64,000 bases of DNA from Bifidobacterium sp. WK012_4_13 (GTDB taxonomy: Bacteria; Actinomycetota; Actinomycetes; Actinomycetales; Bifidobacteriaceae), in the NCBI RefSeq assembly GCF_041080835.1, contig NZ_CP129683.1, positions 248,001-312,000 on the forward strand, in the 5' to 3' direction. Of this stretch, positions 1 to 8,295 are shown piece by piece (positions within the stretch are counted from its first letter, which is position 1; each line of letters starts with the position of its first letter). Below the pieces are notes generated by a model that was not told the origin of the DNA, ran no database searches, and saw only the letters and a program-made list of their open reading frames with translations. Both the position numbers and the translations under genes were made by a program.

Positions 1-593
1 TGTCAGCCCTCCAGGAGCTGGGCGTGGAGAGCATGAGTCTGGATCTGTCGGACGACGCTTCCATTCGTGAAGCGTTGCTTTCGATGCAGGGAAGGACGCT
101 TGACGCGCTGATATTCACTGCAGCCGTATGCCACACTTCCAGGGCCTGCGAAGCCGATGAGCATATGTGGAACATGACGATGAGAACGAATGTGATCTCG
201 CAGGCCCTTATCGTCAATGGGCTCATTCAATCCTTGCGCGATCGACGTGGAACGATCGTCTTCGTGAACTCGGGTGCAGGGGAGCGGGCGGTGGCGCAGC
301 ATGCCGTGTACGCCGCATCGAAGCATGCCCTGCGTGGATATGCCGATACGCTCAGGCTTGAGGAGTCGGCCAACGGCGTGCGTGTCGCGACGCTCTATCC
401 CGGTCAGATCGATACGACGATGCTGAGGACCATCTCTTCTGAGATGAGTCTGGACTATGAGCCTAACCGCTACATTCATGCCTCGAGCGTTGCCGGAATG
501 ATTCTCACGGTTGTGGATGCGCCGCCGGACGTCCATTTGACCAATCTGGACATCCGGCCGAGAGTCGAAGTCGATGCCCGCTATCTCGTATGA
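1..593 (+). CDS. Short-chain dehydrogenase/reductase, 5' partial
   Basis: The reading frame is open from base 3, so the gene starts upstream of the window. A GTG at 24 is in frame, but it lies inside the Rossmann fold and is unlikely to be the start. The catalytic SDR residues are visible: a Ser in VNSGAG (about 270) and the Tyr-x-x-x-Lys pair in VYAASK (Tyr codon at 309, Lys at 321), followed by the usual PG turn in LYPGQIDTTM. The N-terminal NAD(P)-binding glycine motif is missing only because of the window edge. The family oxidises or reduces many small carbonyl and hydroxyl compounds; the substrate cannot be told here. A strong hairpin terminator follows 74 nt after the stop. Confidence 0.8.
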   Translation, partial: SALQELGVESMSLDLSDDASIREALLSMQGRTLDALIFTAAVCHTSRACEADEHMWNMTMRTNVISQALIVNGLIQSLRDRRGTIVFVNSGAGERAVAQHAVYAASKHALRGYADTLRLEESANGVRVATLYPGQIDTTMLRTISSEMSLDYEPNRYIHASSVAGMILTVVDAPPDVHLTNLDIRPRVEVDARYLV

Positions 594-666
594 TGCGAAA
601 CTGCGGAACTCGTTTGTGACACAAGACTGTGACATGAATCTGTCTGGCATAAGGCTGTGATACGGC

Positions 667-702
667 GATGACCCCACGGAAATCACATTCCGTGGGGTCA
701 TC
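667..702. terminator. Bidirectional hairpin terminator between SDR gene and gap
   Basis: A perfect 15-bp inverted repeat (667-681 and 688-702, arm GATGACCCCACGGAA) with a 6-nt loop sits between two convergent genes. The T-rich tail is weak on both strands, but position and stem strength fit a shared terminator. Confidence 0.75.
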
Positions 703-756
703 GTCTTTCGTCAATCACCGTTCCGATCTCTCAGCGAGAGGGGAACGGTGCAGTGC

Positions 757-1809
757 TCACTCGGCGATTTCGGCGAAGTAGAGCAGGGTGCGGATCATGT
801 TCGAGGTGAAGCCGTACTCGTTGTCATAGAAGGATACGGTGCGAACGAGCTGATCGTCGCCAGCCTGGTTGACGTCGGTCTGCGTTGGATCGAAGACGCC
901 GCCGTGCGTGTCGCCGATGATGTCGGAGGTGACGATGCCGTCACCGTTGTATCCGAAGTAGTCCGTATCGGAGAACGCTGCCTTGAAAGCATCGTTGATC
1001 TCTTCGACGGTGACCTTCTTCTCGAGCACGGAGGTCAGTTCGGTAACCGAACCGTCAGGGATGGCGACGCGCTGTGCGTGGCCCTGCAGCTTGCCATCCA
1101 CGGAAGGAACGACCTTGCCGATTGCCTTTGCGGCACCGGTGGAGTGTTCGATCGTGTTGATTGCCGAGGCGCGGTTGTTGCGTGGCTTGCTTCCACGTGG
1201 TCCGTCAAGCAGCATCTGGGTGCCGGTGTAGGCGTGGATGGTGGTCATGAATCCGACCTTGACGCCGAACTTGTCGTCAAGCAGCTTGACCATCGCGGCG
1301 AGCGAGTTCGTGGTGCAGGAGCCGGCGGACACGATGGCGTCCGTTGGCTTCAGGATCTCGTGGTTCACGCCGTAGACAACGGTAGGAACGTCATCCTTGG
1401 CAGGAGCGGAGATAAGAACCTTCTTCGCGCCGGCATCAAGGTGAGCCTGGGACTTGGCCGCGGAAGTGTAGAATCCGGTGCACTCGAGCACGAATTCGAC
1501 GCCATCGTTCTTTACCCACGGAATGTTCGAGGCATCCTTCTCTGCGTAGACGGTGTATTCCTTGCCGTCCACGACGATTGCGGTATCGGTCGAGGTGACC
1601 TCGACAGGCGTGCCGTCGTCATGCTTGAACGTGCCATGAGTGCTGTCGTATTTCAGCAGGTATGCCAGCATCGATGGGGTTGTCAGATCGTTGATTGCTG
1701 CGACCTCAATGTCACCGGCTTCACCGCCACGATGTTGCAGCTCGAAGATACGACGGAATGCGAGACGACCGATACGACCGAAGCCGTTAATGCCAATCTT
1801 TACTGTCAT
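757..1809 (-). CDS. gap: Glyceraldehyde-3-phosphate dehydrogenase
   Basis: This 350-residue cytosolic enzyme converts glyceraldehyde-3-phosphate, NAD and phosphate to 1,3-bisphosphoglycerate in lower glycolysis. The N-terminal NAD motif INGFGRIGR is at residues 6-14. The catalytic Cys165 lies in SAGSCTTN, and the partner His192 in TTIHAYT. The frame extends upstream to 1854, but the ATG at 1809 is preceded by AGGGAG at a good distance and gives the family's normal MTVKIGING start. The gene stands alone and is convergent with the SDR gene. In bifidobacteria this step serves both the F6PPK shunt and glycolysis (family knowledge). Confidence 0.97.
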   Translation of the reverse strand: MTVKIGINGFGRIGRLAFRRIFELQHRGGEAGDIEVAAINDLTTPSMLAYLLKYDSTHGTFKHDDGTPVEVTSTDTAIVVDGKEYTVYAEKDASNIPWVKNDGVEFVLECTGFYTSAAKSQAHLDAGAKKVLISAPAKDDVPTVVYGVNHEILKPTDAIVSAGSCTTNSLAAMVKLLDDKFGVKVGFMTTIHAYTGTQMLLDGPRGSKPRNNRASAINTIEHSTGAAKAIGKVVPSVDGKLQGHAQRVAIPDGSVTELTSVLEKKVTVEEINDAFKAAFSDTDYFGYNGDGIVTSDIIGDTHGGVFDPTQTDVNQAGDDQLVRTVSFYDNEYGFTSNMIRTLLYFAEIAE

Positions 1810-1910
1810 GTACATCTCCCTATGGGAATTGGGCCGCACGTCCATGAGAACCACGCAACGTGCTGGCGATATGTTATTTCAACAACATTTACTGTAATAG
1901 TGTGCCTGTA

Positions 1911-2387
1911 CTAGAGCAGTGCTTCCTGCCACTGTGCAGGGCGAAAGCCGACAAGAACTTTGTTAGCGTTCACAACGATTGGACGCTTGACGAGCATACC
2001 GTCGCTGCCAAGCAATTCCAATGCTTCGTCGCTTGACATCTCTGGCAGTCGATCCTTGAGATTCAACGTCCTGTAAGCCTGCCCCGAGGTGTTGAAGAAT
2101 CGCTTCAAGGGTAGGCCGCTCAACCTCCACCATTCCCTCAATTCGCCGGCGGAAGGGTTGTCGCCCTTGATGTCGCGCTCGTCGAAGGAAATATGGTGCT
2201 CGTTGAGCCAGATACGAGCCTTTGCACACGTGGAGCAGCGTCTGTAGCAGACGAAGCCGATGTTTCCGTCAGTCCCGTCCTGCTCTGCAGTACCCGTGCC
2301 ATCTGTCGCTTCGGCAGCTGACGCATTGGTCGGGCGTTCCTTGCCACATGCTGATTCGCTATGCAATGATTCAGTATCTCCGTTCAC
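1911..2387 (-). CDS. ArsC/Spx-family thioredoxin-fold protein
   Basis: The protein has 158 residues. After about 42 low-complexity residues rich in Thr, Ala, Gly and Glu comes the ArsC/Spx fold: IGFVCYRRCSTCAKARIWL, with a Cys-x-x-Cys pair, then RDIKGDNPS and a C-terminal VKRPIV segment typical of arsenate-reductase-like YffB/Spx proteins. The start used is a GTG with no clear ribosome site, so the real start could lie further in, just before IGFVCY. Members are either glutaredoxin- or thioredoxin-linked reductases or transcription regulators; the sequence does not decide between these. It lies 101 bp upstream of gap on the same strand. Confidence 0.75.
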   Translation of the reverse strand: MNGDTESLHSESACGKERPTNASAAEATDGTGTAEQDGTDGNIGFVCYRRCSTCAKARIWLNEHHISFDERDIKGDNPSAGELREWWRLSGLPLKRFFNTSGQAYRTLNLKDRLPEMSSDEALELLGSDGMLVKRPIVVNANKVLVGFRPAQWQEALL

Positions 2388-2446
2388 GATGTCATTATCG
2401 CAGGGAAGGCGGAATTTCTCATGAAAATTGGCTGTGAGTTAAAGAA

Positions 2447-3319
2447 TTAGACATGGTGTGCGTTCTTGTTCTCTCGTGTGTTCAAAGCTTCGGTTACTTG
2501 TGTGCTTATGGTGTCAAATGTTGTGTCTTGAGCGACTTTGGTCGACCACTGAGGTGAAGGCGCAGCCGATGCGAAGGTTACCAGCAGCGTTCCTGAAGCG
2601 ACGCTTATCTTCGAGGCGGTGTCGCTGATAAATTCGTTGCTCACGGCATTCGCGCGGTCGTTGGTCAGCGAGGCATCGTCCAGGAAATACTTCAGGCCCA
2701 GCTCATTCACCCCGGTTGAGACATCGGTGCTCGAGAAAACGGAAACCATCGTGCGTTCGCCGCATCGGAAGGCTGGGAACGCAAGGCTGCCATTGCGAAT
2801 CGCCGTGACGCTCACTCCATCGCCATGCAGGAAACCGATGCCTCCATGATTCGCGAGACCGGCCAGAAGCTGCAGGTTCGCAATCGAATGATCCAGACGT
2901 CCTCCCAGCGAGCCATAGATATGGAATTCACGGCATCCTCTGTCCCAGCCAAGGGTGACGGCGCTGGCGGTGTCGGTCAGGTCCTTTTCGGCCGGAACAT
3001 GCAGGCTTTCGGTATCGTCGGGAATCTCAGCGGAGATCGAATCGAAGTCTCCCATGACCATGTCGGCGTGGATGCGCTGGCTCTGGCAGTGGTCGAATCC
3101 GCCGTCGGCCGCGATCACATATGCCCCTTTGGGAACTTCGGCATCCTGGCCGAAATATTCTCCAGCCGCAAAAATCACGCAGACCTTCGATGGAGCACTC
3201 ACCGGGTCGTGCCGCACGGTCTGCGGTCCGTTTTTCTGCCGGGCATGAACCGGCCTATGCTGCTGCGCCGACTGATCTTCCATATCTCCCATTCCCGGCA
3301 TCACGACGATGAGCGCCAT
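2447..3319 (-). CDS. thiN: Thiamine pyrophosphokinase
   Basis: This enzyme transfers a pyrophosphate group from ATP to thiamine, giving thiamine diphosphate (EC 2.7.6.2 family). Diagnostic motifs are in order: IAADGGFD (about 69-76), MGDFDSI (89-95), EKDLTDTASAV (111-121) and GGRLDHS (139-145). The C-terminal substrate-binding sandwich follows. The conserved domain begins near residue 45. The N-terminal 40 residues are poorly conserved in character and contain several in-frame Met codons (residues 1, 7, 10, 13), so the exact start is uncertain. The gene is divergent from the membrane methyltransferase gene, and a 16-bp tandem array lies between them. Confidence 0.9.
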   Translation of the reverse strand: MALIVVMPGMGDMEDQSAQQHRPVHARQKNGPQTVRHDPVSAPSKVCVIFAAGEYFGQDAEVPKGAYVIAADGGFDHCQSQRIHADMVMGDFDSISAEIPDDTESLHVPAEKDLTDTASAVTLGWDRGCREFHIYGSLGGRLDHSIANLQLLAGLANHGGIGFLHGDGVSVTAIRNGSLAFPAFRCGERTMVSVFSSTDVSTGVNELGLKYFLDDASLTNDRANAVSNEFISDTASKISVASGTLLVTFASAAPSPQWSTKVAQDTTFDTISTQVTEALNTRENKNAHHV

Positions 3320-3390
3320 TCCTTGAATCTCGCACGTCGCTGCGCCTGCGTCGGATGTCTGCCTGTATGGCTGAATCTTATCAAGACAGG

Positions 3391-3551
3391 GTCATCTCAG
3401 GGCAGTGACATCTCAGGGCAGTGACATCTGAAGACAGTGCTTCTCATGACAGCGCCTTTTCAAAACAGTGTCTTCTCAAGACTGTCTCTTCTCAAGACTG
3501 TGTCTTCTCAAGACTGTGTCTTCTCAAAAACAGTGTCTTCTCAAAAACAGT
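3391..3551. repeat. Tandem array of about ten 16-bp units (array A)
   Basis: Ten degenerate units of 15-17 bp run head to tail. The first three resemble GACATCTCAGGGCAGT and the later ones GTCTTCTCAAGACTGT or GTCTTCTCAAAAACAGT. The array fills the middle of the 399-bp divergent spacer (3320-3718) between thiN and the next gene. I see nothing else assignable in that spacer apart from the ribosome site of the plus-strand gene. No coding function is apparent: the short frames across it are just the repeat translated. Confidence 0.9.
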
Positions 3552-3718
3552 GGCATCGCGGACATCCACATCGTTGCGCGAAGCTGGCTGGGGGCATTAC
3601 GCTGGGCATTGCCGCCTGCTGCCGGGCTCCGGCGTAGGTTTTGGTGAGTGTCGGCGATGGAATCGTTGGAGTCGGCAGTAAGGTGATATCAGCGACGACT
3701 GCTGACAGAAAGGTTCTC

Positions 3719-5386
3719 ATGCTGGAAACCCGTAAGCCAAGGGCGATTCTCGATTCAAAGATCTTTCTGTATCTGACCGAATTCTTTTCCGGCATGGCTG
3801 TCATGGCCGCCGAACTTGGAGCGCAGAGGCTGCTCGCGCCCTACTTCTCGAGCTCCCAGATTGTGTGGACCATCATCATCGGCACCATCATGATTGCGAT
3901 GGCGCTTGGCAACGTATGGGGTGGACGGCAGGCTGACAGGAATCCCGACCCAGACCGTCTCTATCGCCGCATCATGTTCGCCGCCGTGTGGCTGGCGCTC
4001 GTGCCGCTCGTCGGAAAGTACATCATCATTGCCATATCGGGAGTGCTGATCGTGACCATCTCGACGAACTTCCTGATACTCGCCGCCTTCATCAGCTGCA
4101 TGGTCATCTTCGTGCCGCCGCTGTTTCTTCTGGGTACGGTGACACCCGGCCTCGTGAAATTCACGACAGACTCACTCAAGGACAACGCGACCATCGTCGG
4201 ACGTCTTGGCGCATGCAACACCATCGGTTCGATACTGGGAACCTTTCTGCCCACCTTTCTGACGATACCCACAGTGGGAACGTTCGTCACCTTCCTGATC
4301 TTTGCAGGCATACTGCTGACCCTGCCATTGGTGTACTTCCTCTCACAGCGCACGAAGATCGTCACCAGCATCGTCTGCATCGTGATCTTCGTTGCTTCAG
4401 CGGTCGTGTCCCCTCTGACCGGCTTCGCGTTCTGGGAGAACGACATCGCGTATGAGGGAGAGTCCGAATACAACTATCTGCAGGTCAAGAATCTTTCGGA
4501 TCGGACCATCCTGTCCACCAACGTCCTGTTCGGAGTGCAATCCGTCACGATGAAGGCAGGCGGTCTGACCGGTCTGTATTACGACACGGCCCTTGCCGCC
4601 CCTGCCTTTGCGAACAAGGCGGATTCGGCATTGATACTTGGCATGGGAACAGGCACCTATGCGCGTCAGCTTCGCGAATACTATCCGAAGATGAGTGTCA
4701 CCGGCGTTGAGATCGACCAGTCGATAACGAATCTCGCGCATCGGTATTTCCATGAGCCGTCTGACATTCCCGTAAGTACCTATGACGGCAGAGCATGGCT
4801 TGCTTCGGATACGAAACAGTATGACGTGATCATGGTCGACGCGTATCAGGACATCACGATTCCCTTCCAGATGTCGTCAACGGAATTCTTCACGCTTGTC
4901 AGGGACCATCTCAATCCCGGGGGAGTCATGGTCGTGAACATGAACATGATTTCGGATGGCAAGGCTTCGATCAACGAATCGCTCGAGGCGACGATATCCT
5001 CCGTGTTCGAAGGCGACGGGCGCTCGGAGCGTTCGACTTCCTCGCCGCTCGTCGCGACGGCCGATGTCCCCGATACGACCAATCGAGAGTTGTTTGCCAA
5101 AAAGCCTCTCAACGACTCTGACGGACTTTCCTCTGAATCGCTTCCGACAGTCACCGAACGGCGCACCGGCAGGACCGACCTCGCCGATGACATGGCTTCG
5201 GTGACCTTGCGCATGCTCCCAGTCGACTATTCGGCCGCTTCCTCGAAATATGTGCTCACCGACGACAAGGCTCCGGTCGAATTGCTCGGCATGCGCGCGA
5301 TTGACGAACTCATCAAGGAGCAGGCAGGGCCATATCGGAAGATATTGCGGGAACAGGGCATTTCCGGCCTGATGAGCCTGAATTGA
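3719..5386 (+). CDS. Membrane-fused spermidine-synthase-like methyltransferase-fold protein
   Basis: The protein has 555 residues in two parts. Residues 15-235 form about seven hydrophobic helices (for example IIIGTIMIAMALG and VTSIVCIVIFVASAVV), and residues 270-555 form a spermidine-synthase-like Rossmann domain. This shows LILGMGTGTYARQL (about 305), the acidic VTGVEIDQ, and MVDAYQD with the Asp position of polyamine synthases near 373. The ATG at 3719 follows AGAAAGG; the longer frame from 3641 adds only non-hydrophobic sequence. Related fused proteins are annotated as spermidine synthase, but no SAM decarboxylase gene lies nearby, so true aminopropyl transfer is unproven. A Ser/Thr-rich insert near residues 430-480 breaks the C-terminal part of the fold. 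Confidence 0.8.
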   Translation: MLETRKPRAILDSKIFLYLTEFFSGMAVMAAELGAQRLLAPYFSSSQIVWTIIIGTIMIAMALGNVWGGRQADRNPDPDRLYRRIMFAAVWLALVPLVGKYIIIAISGVLIVTISTNFLILAAFISCMVIFVPPLFLLGTVTPGLVKFTTDSLKDNATIVGRLGACNTIGSILGTFLPTFLTIPTVGTFVTFLIFAGILLTLPLVYFLSQRTKIVTSIVCIVIFVASAVVSPLTGFAFWENDIAYEGESEYNYLQVKNLSDRTILSTNVLFGVQSVTMKAGGLTGLYYDTALAAPAFANKADSALILGMGTGTYARQLREYYPKMSVTGVEIDQSITNLAHRYFHEPSDIPVSTYDGRAWLASDTKQYDVIMVDAYQDITIPFQMSSTEFFTLVRDHLNPGGVMVVNMNMISDGKASINESLEATISSVFEGDGRSERSTSSPLVATADVPDTTNRELFAKKPLNDSDGLSSESLPTVTERRTGRTDLADDMASVTLRMLPVDYSAASSKYVLTDDKAPVELLGMRAIDELIKEQAGPYRKILREQGISGLMSLN

Positions 5387-5420
5387 CACCCAATCGACGC
5401 TGCCGTTCGTGATGCTGTAA

Positions 5421-5543
5421 TCGAGATTGCGAGTTTTGCGGCAATTCATGAGTACACAGGTGCAAAAACGCTGGAATCGGCACGGAGAAAAGCCAAAAAA
5501 CGGGGTTGATACATAAGAATTGCCGCAAAACTCGCAATCTCGA
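5421..5543. repeat. MITE-like element bounded by 27-bp perfect inverted repeats
   Basis: The left arm (5421-5447) and right arm (5517-5543) are exact reverse complements over 27 bp (arm begins TCGAGATTGCGAGTTTTGCG), enclosing a 69-bp spacer with no reading frame. No target-site duplication is obvious at the outer edges, and there is no T-tract for a simple terminator. It fills most of the 233-bp gap before msrAB. It could be a small non-autonomous element, a structured RNA, or a long-stem terminator. Confidence 0.8.
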
Positions 5544-5606
5544 GCGAAATGCTTGTGCGCTGCGCCAAAATGAGGCGATTTTGTAGACTTTGGCCTGACA
5601 TTCGAG

Positions 5607-5612
5607 AATAAT
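5607..5612 (+). promoter_or_regulatory. Candidate -10 box of a leaderless msrAB transcript
   Basis: AATAAT lies exactly 7 nt before the msrAB ATG, and no Shine-Dalgarno sequence precedes that ATG. This spacing puts the transcription start on the start codon. No good -35 box is seen. Confidence 0.35.
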
Positions 5613-5619
5613 TCGTGAC

Positions 5620-6555
5620 ATGACGACGATAACTTATTTCACAGGTGGATGCTTCTGGGGCATGCAGCGTTACTTCCAGAACGTCAACGGTGTCGAGGCC
5701 ACTGAGGTCGGCTATGCCCAGTCCAAGGTTCCAAATCCAAGCTATGAGCAGGTCTGCACAGGAGAGACGGACGCGGCCGAGACCGTCAGAGTCAGCTATG
5801 ATTCCGACATCGTCTCGGCCCATACGCTCGCTCTGCTGTTCATTGACGCGATCGACCCCTTCTCGAGGGACCGCCAGGGCAATGATCGCGGCAGACAATA
5901 TCGCAGTGGCATATATTGGGACGAAAAGGATTCCGGGCAGGAGCAGAGCTTCAGACAGGTCCTGCAGGAATTGCACGCTCGATTCGGACGCGAATCCGCG
6001 ATAGAGCTGGACAGCCTTCTGAATTTCTATCCTGCGGAGGATTATCATCAGGACTACCTCGACAAGAATCCCGGTGGATACTGCCATATTCCCGTGAAGA
6101 AGATTCTCAACGTCGCCACGAGGCAACGATTCATAGAAAGCATATGGAAGCTTTCCCGCGAACAATATGAAGTCACTCAGAATGCTGGGACGGAGCGCCC
6201 CTTCGATAACGAATATGACGAGAACTATCGGCCCGGCATCTATGTCGATGTCGTGAGTGGCGAACCGCTGTTCCTATCGAATGACAAGTTCGATTCAGGA
6301 TGTGGGTGGCCGGCTTTCTCGAAGCCCATCTCCGAGGACTCGGTCACGAATCGTGAGGATCGTTCGTTGTTCGGTCGTCCAAGAATCGAAATCCGTGCCG
6401 CGAAAAGCGACATCCATCTGGGGCATGTCTTCAATGATGGTCCACGCGAGCTGGGAGGGCTGCGGTACTGCATGAATTCCGCCTCGCTGCGTTTCATCCC
6501 CAAGGAGCATATGGAGGCAGAAGGCTACGGAGCATATCTTTCCCGGCTGCAATAG
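5620..6555 (+). CDS. msrAB: Fused peptide methionine sulfoxide reductase MsrA/MsrB
   Basis: One 311-residue chain carries both stereospecific repair enzymes for oxidised methionine. The MsrA domain (1-165) starts with GGCFWG, catalytic Cys11, and has [10 protein letters not shown] near its end. The MsrB domain (about 190-311) has [22 protein letters not shown] and the catalytic Cys284 in [11 protein letters not shown]. The zinc-binding Cys pairs of some MsrB proteins are absent, as in other A-B fusions. The domain order A then B is the common one. The start at 5620 gives the normal short N terminus; there is no ribosome site, so the mRNA may be leaderless. The protein appears cytosolic, since no signal peptide is seen. 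Confidence 0.96.
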   Translation: MTTITYFTGGCFWGMQRYFQNVNGVEATEVGYAQSKVPNPSYEQVCTGETDAAETVRVSYDSDIVSAHTLALLFIDAIDPFSRDRQGNDRGRQYRSGIYWDEKDSGQEQSFRQVLQELHARFGRESAIELDSLLNFYPAEDYHQDYLDKNPGGYCHIPVKKILNVATRQRFIESIWKLSREQYEVTQNAGTERPFDNEYDENYRPGIYVDVVSGEPLFLSNDKFDSGCGWPAFSKPISEDSVTNREDRSLFGRPRIEIRAAKSDIHLGHVFNDGPRELGGLRYCMNSASLRFIPKEHMEAEGYGAYLSRLQ

Positions 6556-6560
6556 ATGTT

Positions 6561-6672
6561 GATGAGCAGGGACACTGAGGAGCATAGCCACTGAGGAGCA
6601 TAGCCGCTGACGGACATAGCTGTTGACGAGCAGGGCAATCAACGAGCAGGGCCATCAACGAGCAGTGCCGTC
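6561..6672. repeat. Seven exact-length 16-bp tandem units (array B)
   Basis: 112 bp divide into exactly seven 16-bp units without an indel, for example GAGGAGCATAGCCACT, GACGAGCAGGGCAATC and AACGAGCAGGGCCATC, with a decayed eighth after 6672. The array begins 5 bp after the msrAB stop. It lies in the 628-bp gap 6556-7183 before infC. That gap also holds array C and the infC leader; the 6690-6840 part shows nothing I can assign. Confidence 0.92.
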
Positions 6673-6840
6673 GATGAGCTCAGAGGCTTGGCCGCCAGCC
6701 TTCGAGACCGCAGGTTCTGGGACTGGGCAAAGTGTCGACCTCGCCTTTGGGCATGATGTGATCCGTCATTTCGGCACTTGGCAGCACTGATGGTCGGACA
6801 GATGCCCAAGACTCGCAGTCATCGTGCCATTTCATCCAAC

Positions 6841-6897
6841 AACATGTGTCATTCAGCAACATGTGTCATTCAGCAACATGTGTCATTCAGCAACATG
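6841..6897. repeat. Three identical 17-bp tandem units (array C)
   Basis: AACATGTGTCATTCAGC occurs three times without a change (6841-6857, 6858-6874, 6875-6891), followed by a partial copy. A diverged copy (TTTCATCCAAC) precedes it. The array ends about 30 bp upstream of the proposed infC promoter. Confidence 0.93.
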
Positions 6898-6923
6898 GCT
6901 GTGGGAGGAGTTGTCGGGGGATG

Positions 6924-6932
6924 TGGTATTAT
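6924..6932 (+). promoter_or_regulatory. Candidate extended -10 promoter of infC operon
   Basis: TGGTATTAT fits an extended -10 (TGn then TATTAT). It would give a 5' leader of roughly 245 nt before infC. The leader includes a small hairpin at 6988-7005 (GAAGCC-TTTCAT-GGCTTC). Long infC leaders are often autoregulatory in other bacteria; no specific element was recognised here. Confidence 0.4.
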
Positions 6933-7183
6933 GTTCAACGCTTGAGAAATCAGGAAAGTGGATTGTCCCGCTAGGATATCCCACCTGGAAGCCTTTCATG
7001 GCTTCGGGTCCGGCTGAGGTCGAAGAATGACATGGATCATTTCATCGTTCGCATGCGTGGTGCGATGATTACGGTGATTTGGCATGCATTCGTTTCGTCA
7101 TGCAGTCTGGACTCGATGCTTTGCACTGGCTTTCGATGGATCATTCGGTGGAATGAACAAGGCAGCAAGTATAAGGAGTCATC

Positions 7184-8044
7184 ATTAGCGACGAACCAAG
7201 GATTAACGACGAGATTCGCGTACCTCAGGTACGCCTGATCGGCCCGAACGGCGAGCAGGTTGGGGTCATTGCAACCTCTGTCGCATTGAATTTGGCACGT
7301 GAGGCGAGTCTCGACCTAGTCGAGGTGGCGCCCAATGCCAAACCGCCGGTAACCAAGCTCATTGATTACGGCAAGTTCAAATATAACGAAAAGATCAAGG
7401 CGCGCGAGGCTCGCAGGAATCAGAGCACGGCCGAGATCAAGGAAATTCGTTTCCGTCTCAAGATTGACGAGCACGATTTCGAGGTGAAGAAGGGCCACGT
7501 CTCACGCTTCCTCTCCGGAGGCGACAAGGTGAAGGTCACCATCATGCTGAGAGGCAGGGAGCAGTCCCGCCCCATCGGTGGTGTCGATCTGCTGAAACGT
7601 CTTGCACAGGAAGTCGGCGATTTGGGGTCTGTCGAGTTTGCACCCAGGCAGGAGGGGCGCAACATCATCATGACGTTGGCTCCGAAGGGCAAGAAGGTGC
7701 ATACTCAATCCGAGCAGAGGCGTCGTGGCAGCCAGTCCAGAGCTGAGCGTCAGGCTCGTCAGGCCGCTCGCCTGGCGAACAGACAAGAGGAAGCAGGCGT
7801 TCAAGCCGAAAAGAGCCCAGCTCCTCAGGAAGTCCACGAACAGCATCATGCGGAGTCCCATGACTCCCATCAGCATGAGCATCGCGTCTCGCAGCCAGCC
7901 ACTCACGCATCCCATGAGGGGAATGCGCGTCGCTCAGGATCGGGACATTCCAGTCCAGTGGTGCGCAACAGCGCGGCCGCAAGCAGTGCTGCCCAGAACA
8001 TGCACCGCATCGCGTCCGCAAAGACTTCCAAGAACAATAAATAA
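7184..8044 (+). CDS. infC: Translation initiation factor IF-3, AUU start codon
   Basis: IF-3 binds the 30S subunit and polices start-codon choice. In frame with the domain, the first codon after AAGGAG (7173-7178) is ATT at 7184, giving [21 protein letters not shown], the normal IF-3 N terminus. The first in-frame ATG/GTG/TTG-type start lies about 34 codons further in and would remove part of the N domain. AUU starts are a known self-regulating feature of infC. The N domain covers about 1-75, and the linker and C domain 76-172 ([16 protein letters not shown] and later motifs). A further ~110-residue tail rich in Gln, His, Ser and Ala makes the protein 286 residues against the usual 180. It is first in the infC-rpmI-rplT operon. 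Confidence 0.93.
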   Translation: MSDEPRINDEIRVPQVRLIGPNGEQVGVIATSVALNLAREASLDLVEVAPNAKPPVTKLIDYGKFKYNEKIKAREARRNQSTAEIKEIRFRLKIDEHDFEVKKGHVSRFLSGGDKVKVTIMLRGREQSRPIGGVDLLKRLAQEVGDLGSVEFAPRQEGRNIIMTLAPKGKKVHTQSEQRRRGSQSRAERQARQAARLANRQEEAGVQAEKSPAPQEVHEQHHAESHDSHQHEHRVSQPATHASHEGNARRSGSGHSSPVVRNSAAASSAAQNMHRIASAKTSKNNK

Positions 8045-8058
8045 CAAGGAGGGCAGCA

Positions 8059-8253
8059 ATGCCGAAGATGAAAAGTAATTCCGCGGCTTCGAAGCGTATC
8101 CGCGTCACAGGCACGGGAAAGCTGATGCAGGCCGGCAGTGCCATGCGCCATAATCTCGAACACAAGTCGGCTCGCAAGCGTCGCGTCTTGAAGGCAGACC
8201 AGGTTCTTGCACCAAGTCAGACCAAGAACATGAGAAAGATGCTCAATCACTGA
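8059..8253 (+). CDS. rpmI: 50S ribosomal protein L35
   Basis: A basic 64-residue protein beginning [20 protein letters not shown], the standard L35 start. It has the conserved [13 protein letters not shown] segment and a C-terminal MRKML. A strong ribosome site, AAGGAGGGCAGCA, precedes the ATG. It lies 14 bp after infC and 42 bp before rplT in the classical operon. It is a structural component of the large subunit. Confidence 0.97.
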   Translation: MPKMKSNSAASKRIRVTGTGKLMQAGSAMRHNLEHKSARKRRVLKADQVLAPSQTKNMRKMLNH

Positions 8254-8295
8254 GCGTAGCGAAACTTACAGATTCAAGGAAAGCAGGAATAGACT

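Noticed and set aside
748-1914. 388-codon open frame on the strand opposite gap
   Set aside because: It mirrors gap codons and encodes no recognisable domain; long antisense frames are expected in GC-rich coding DNA. The same applies to the long frames opposite the opp genes (23007-24281, 25788-26927, 33216-34436).
3391-3551. Array A as a CRISPR array
   Set aside because: Units of 15-17 bp lie head to tail with no unique spacers, and no cas gene is present.
7032-7238. 68-codon frame in the infC leader
   Set aside because: It overlaps the true infC start in another frame, has no family resemblance and no ribosome site.
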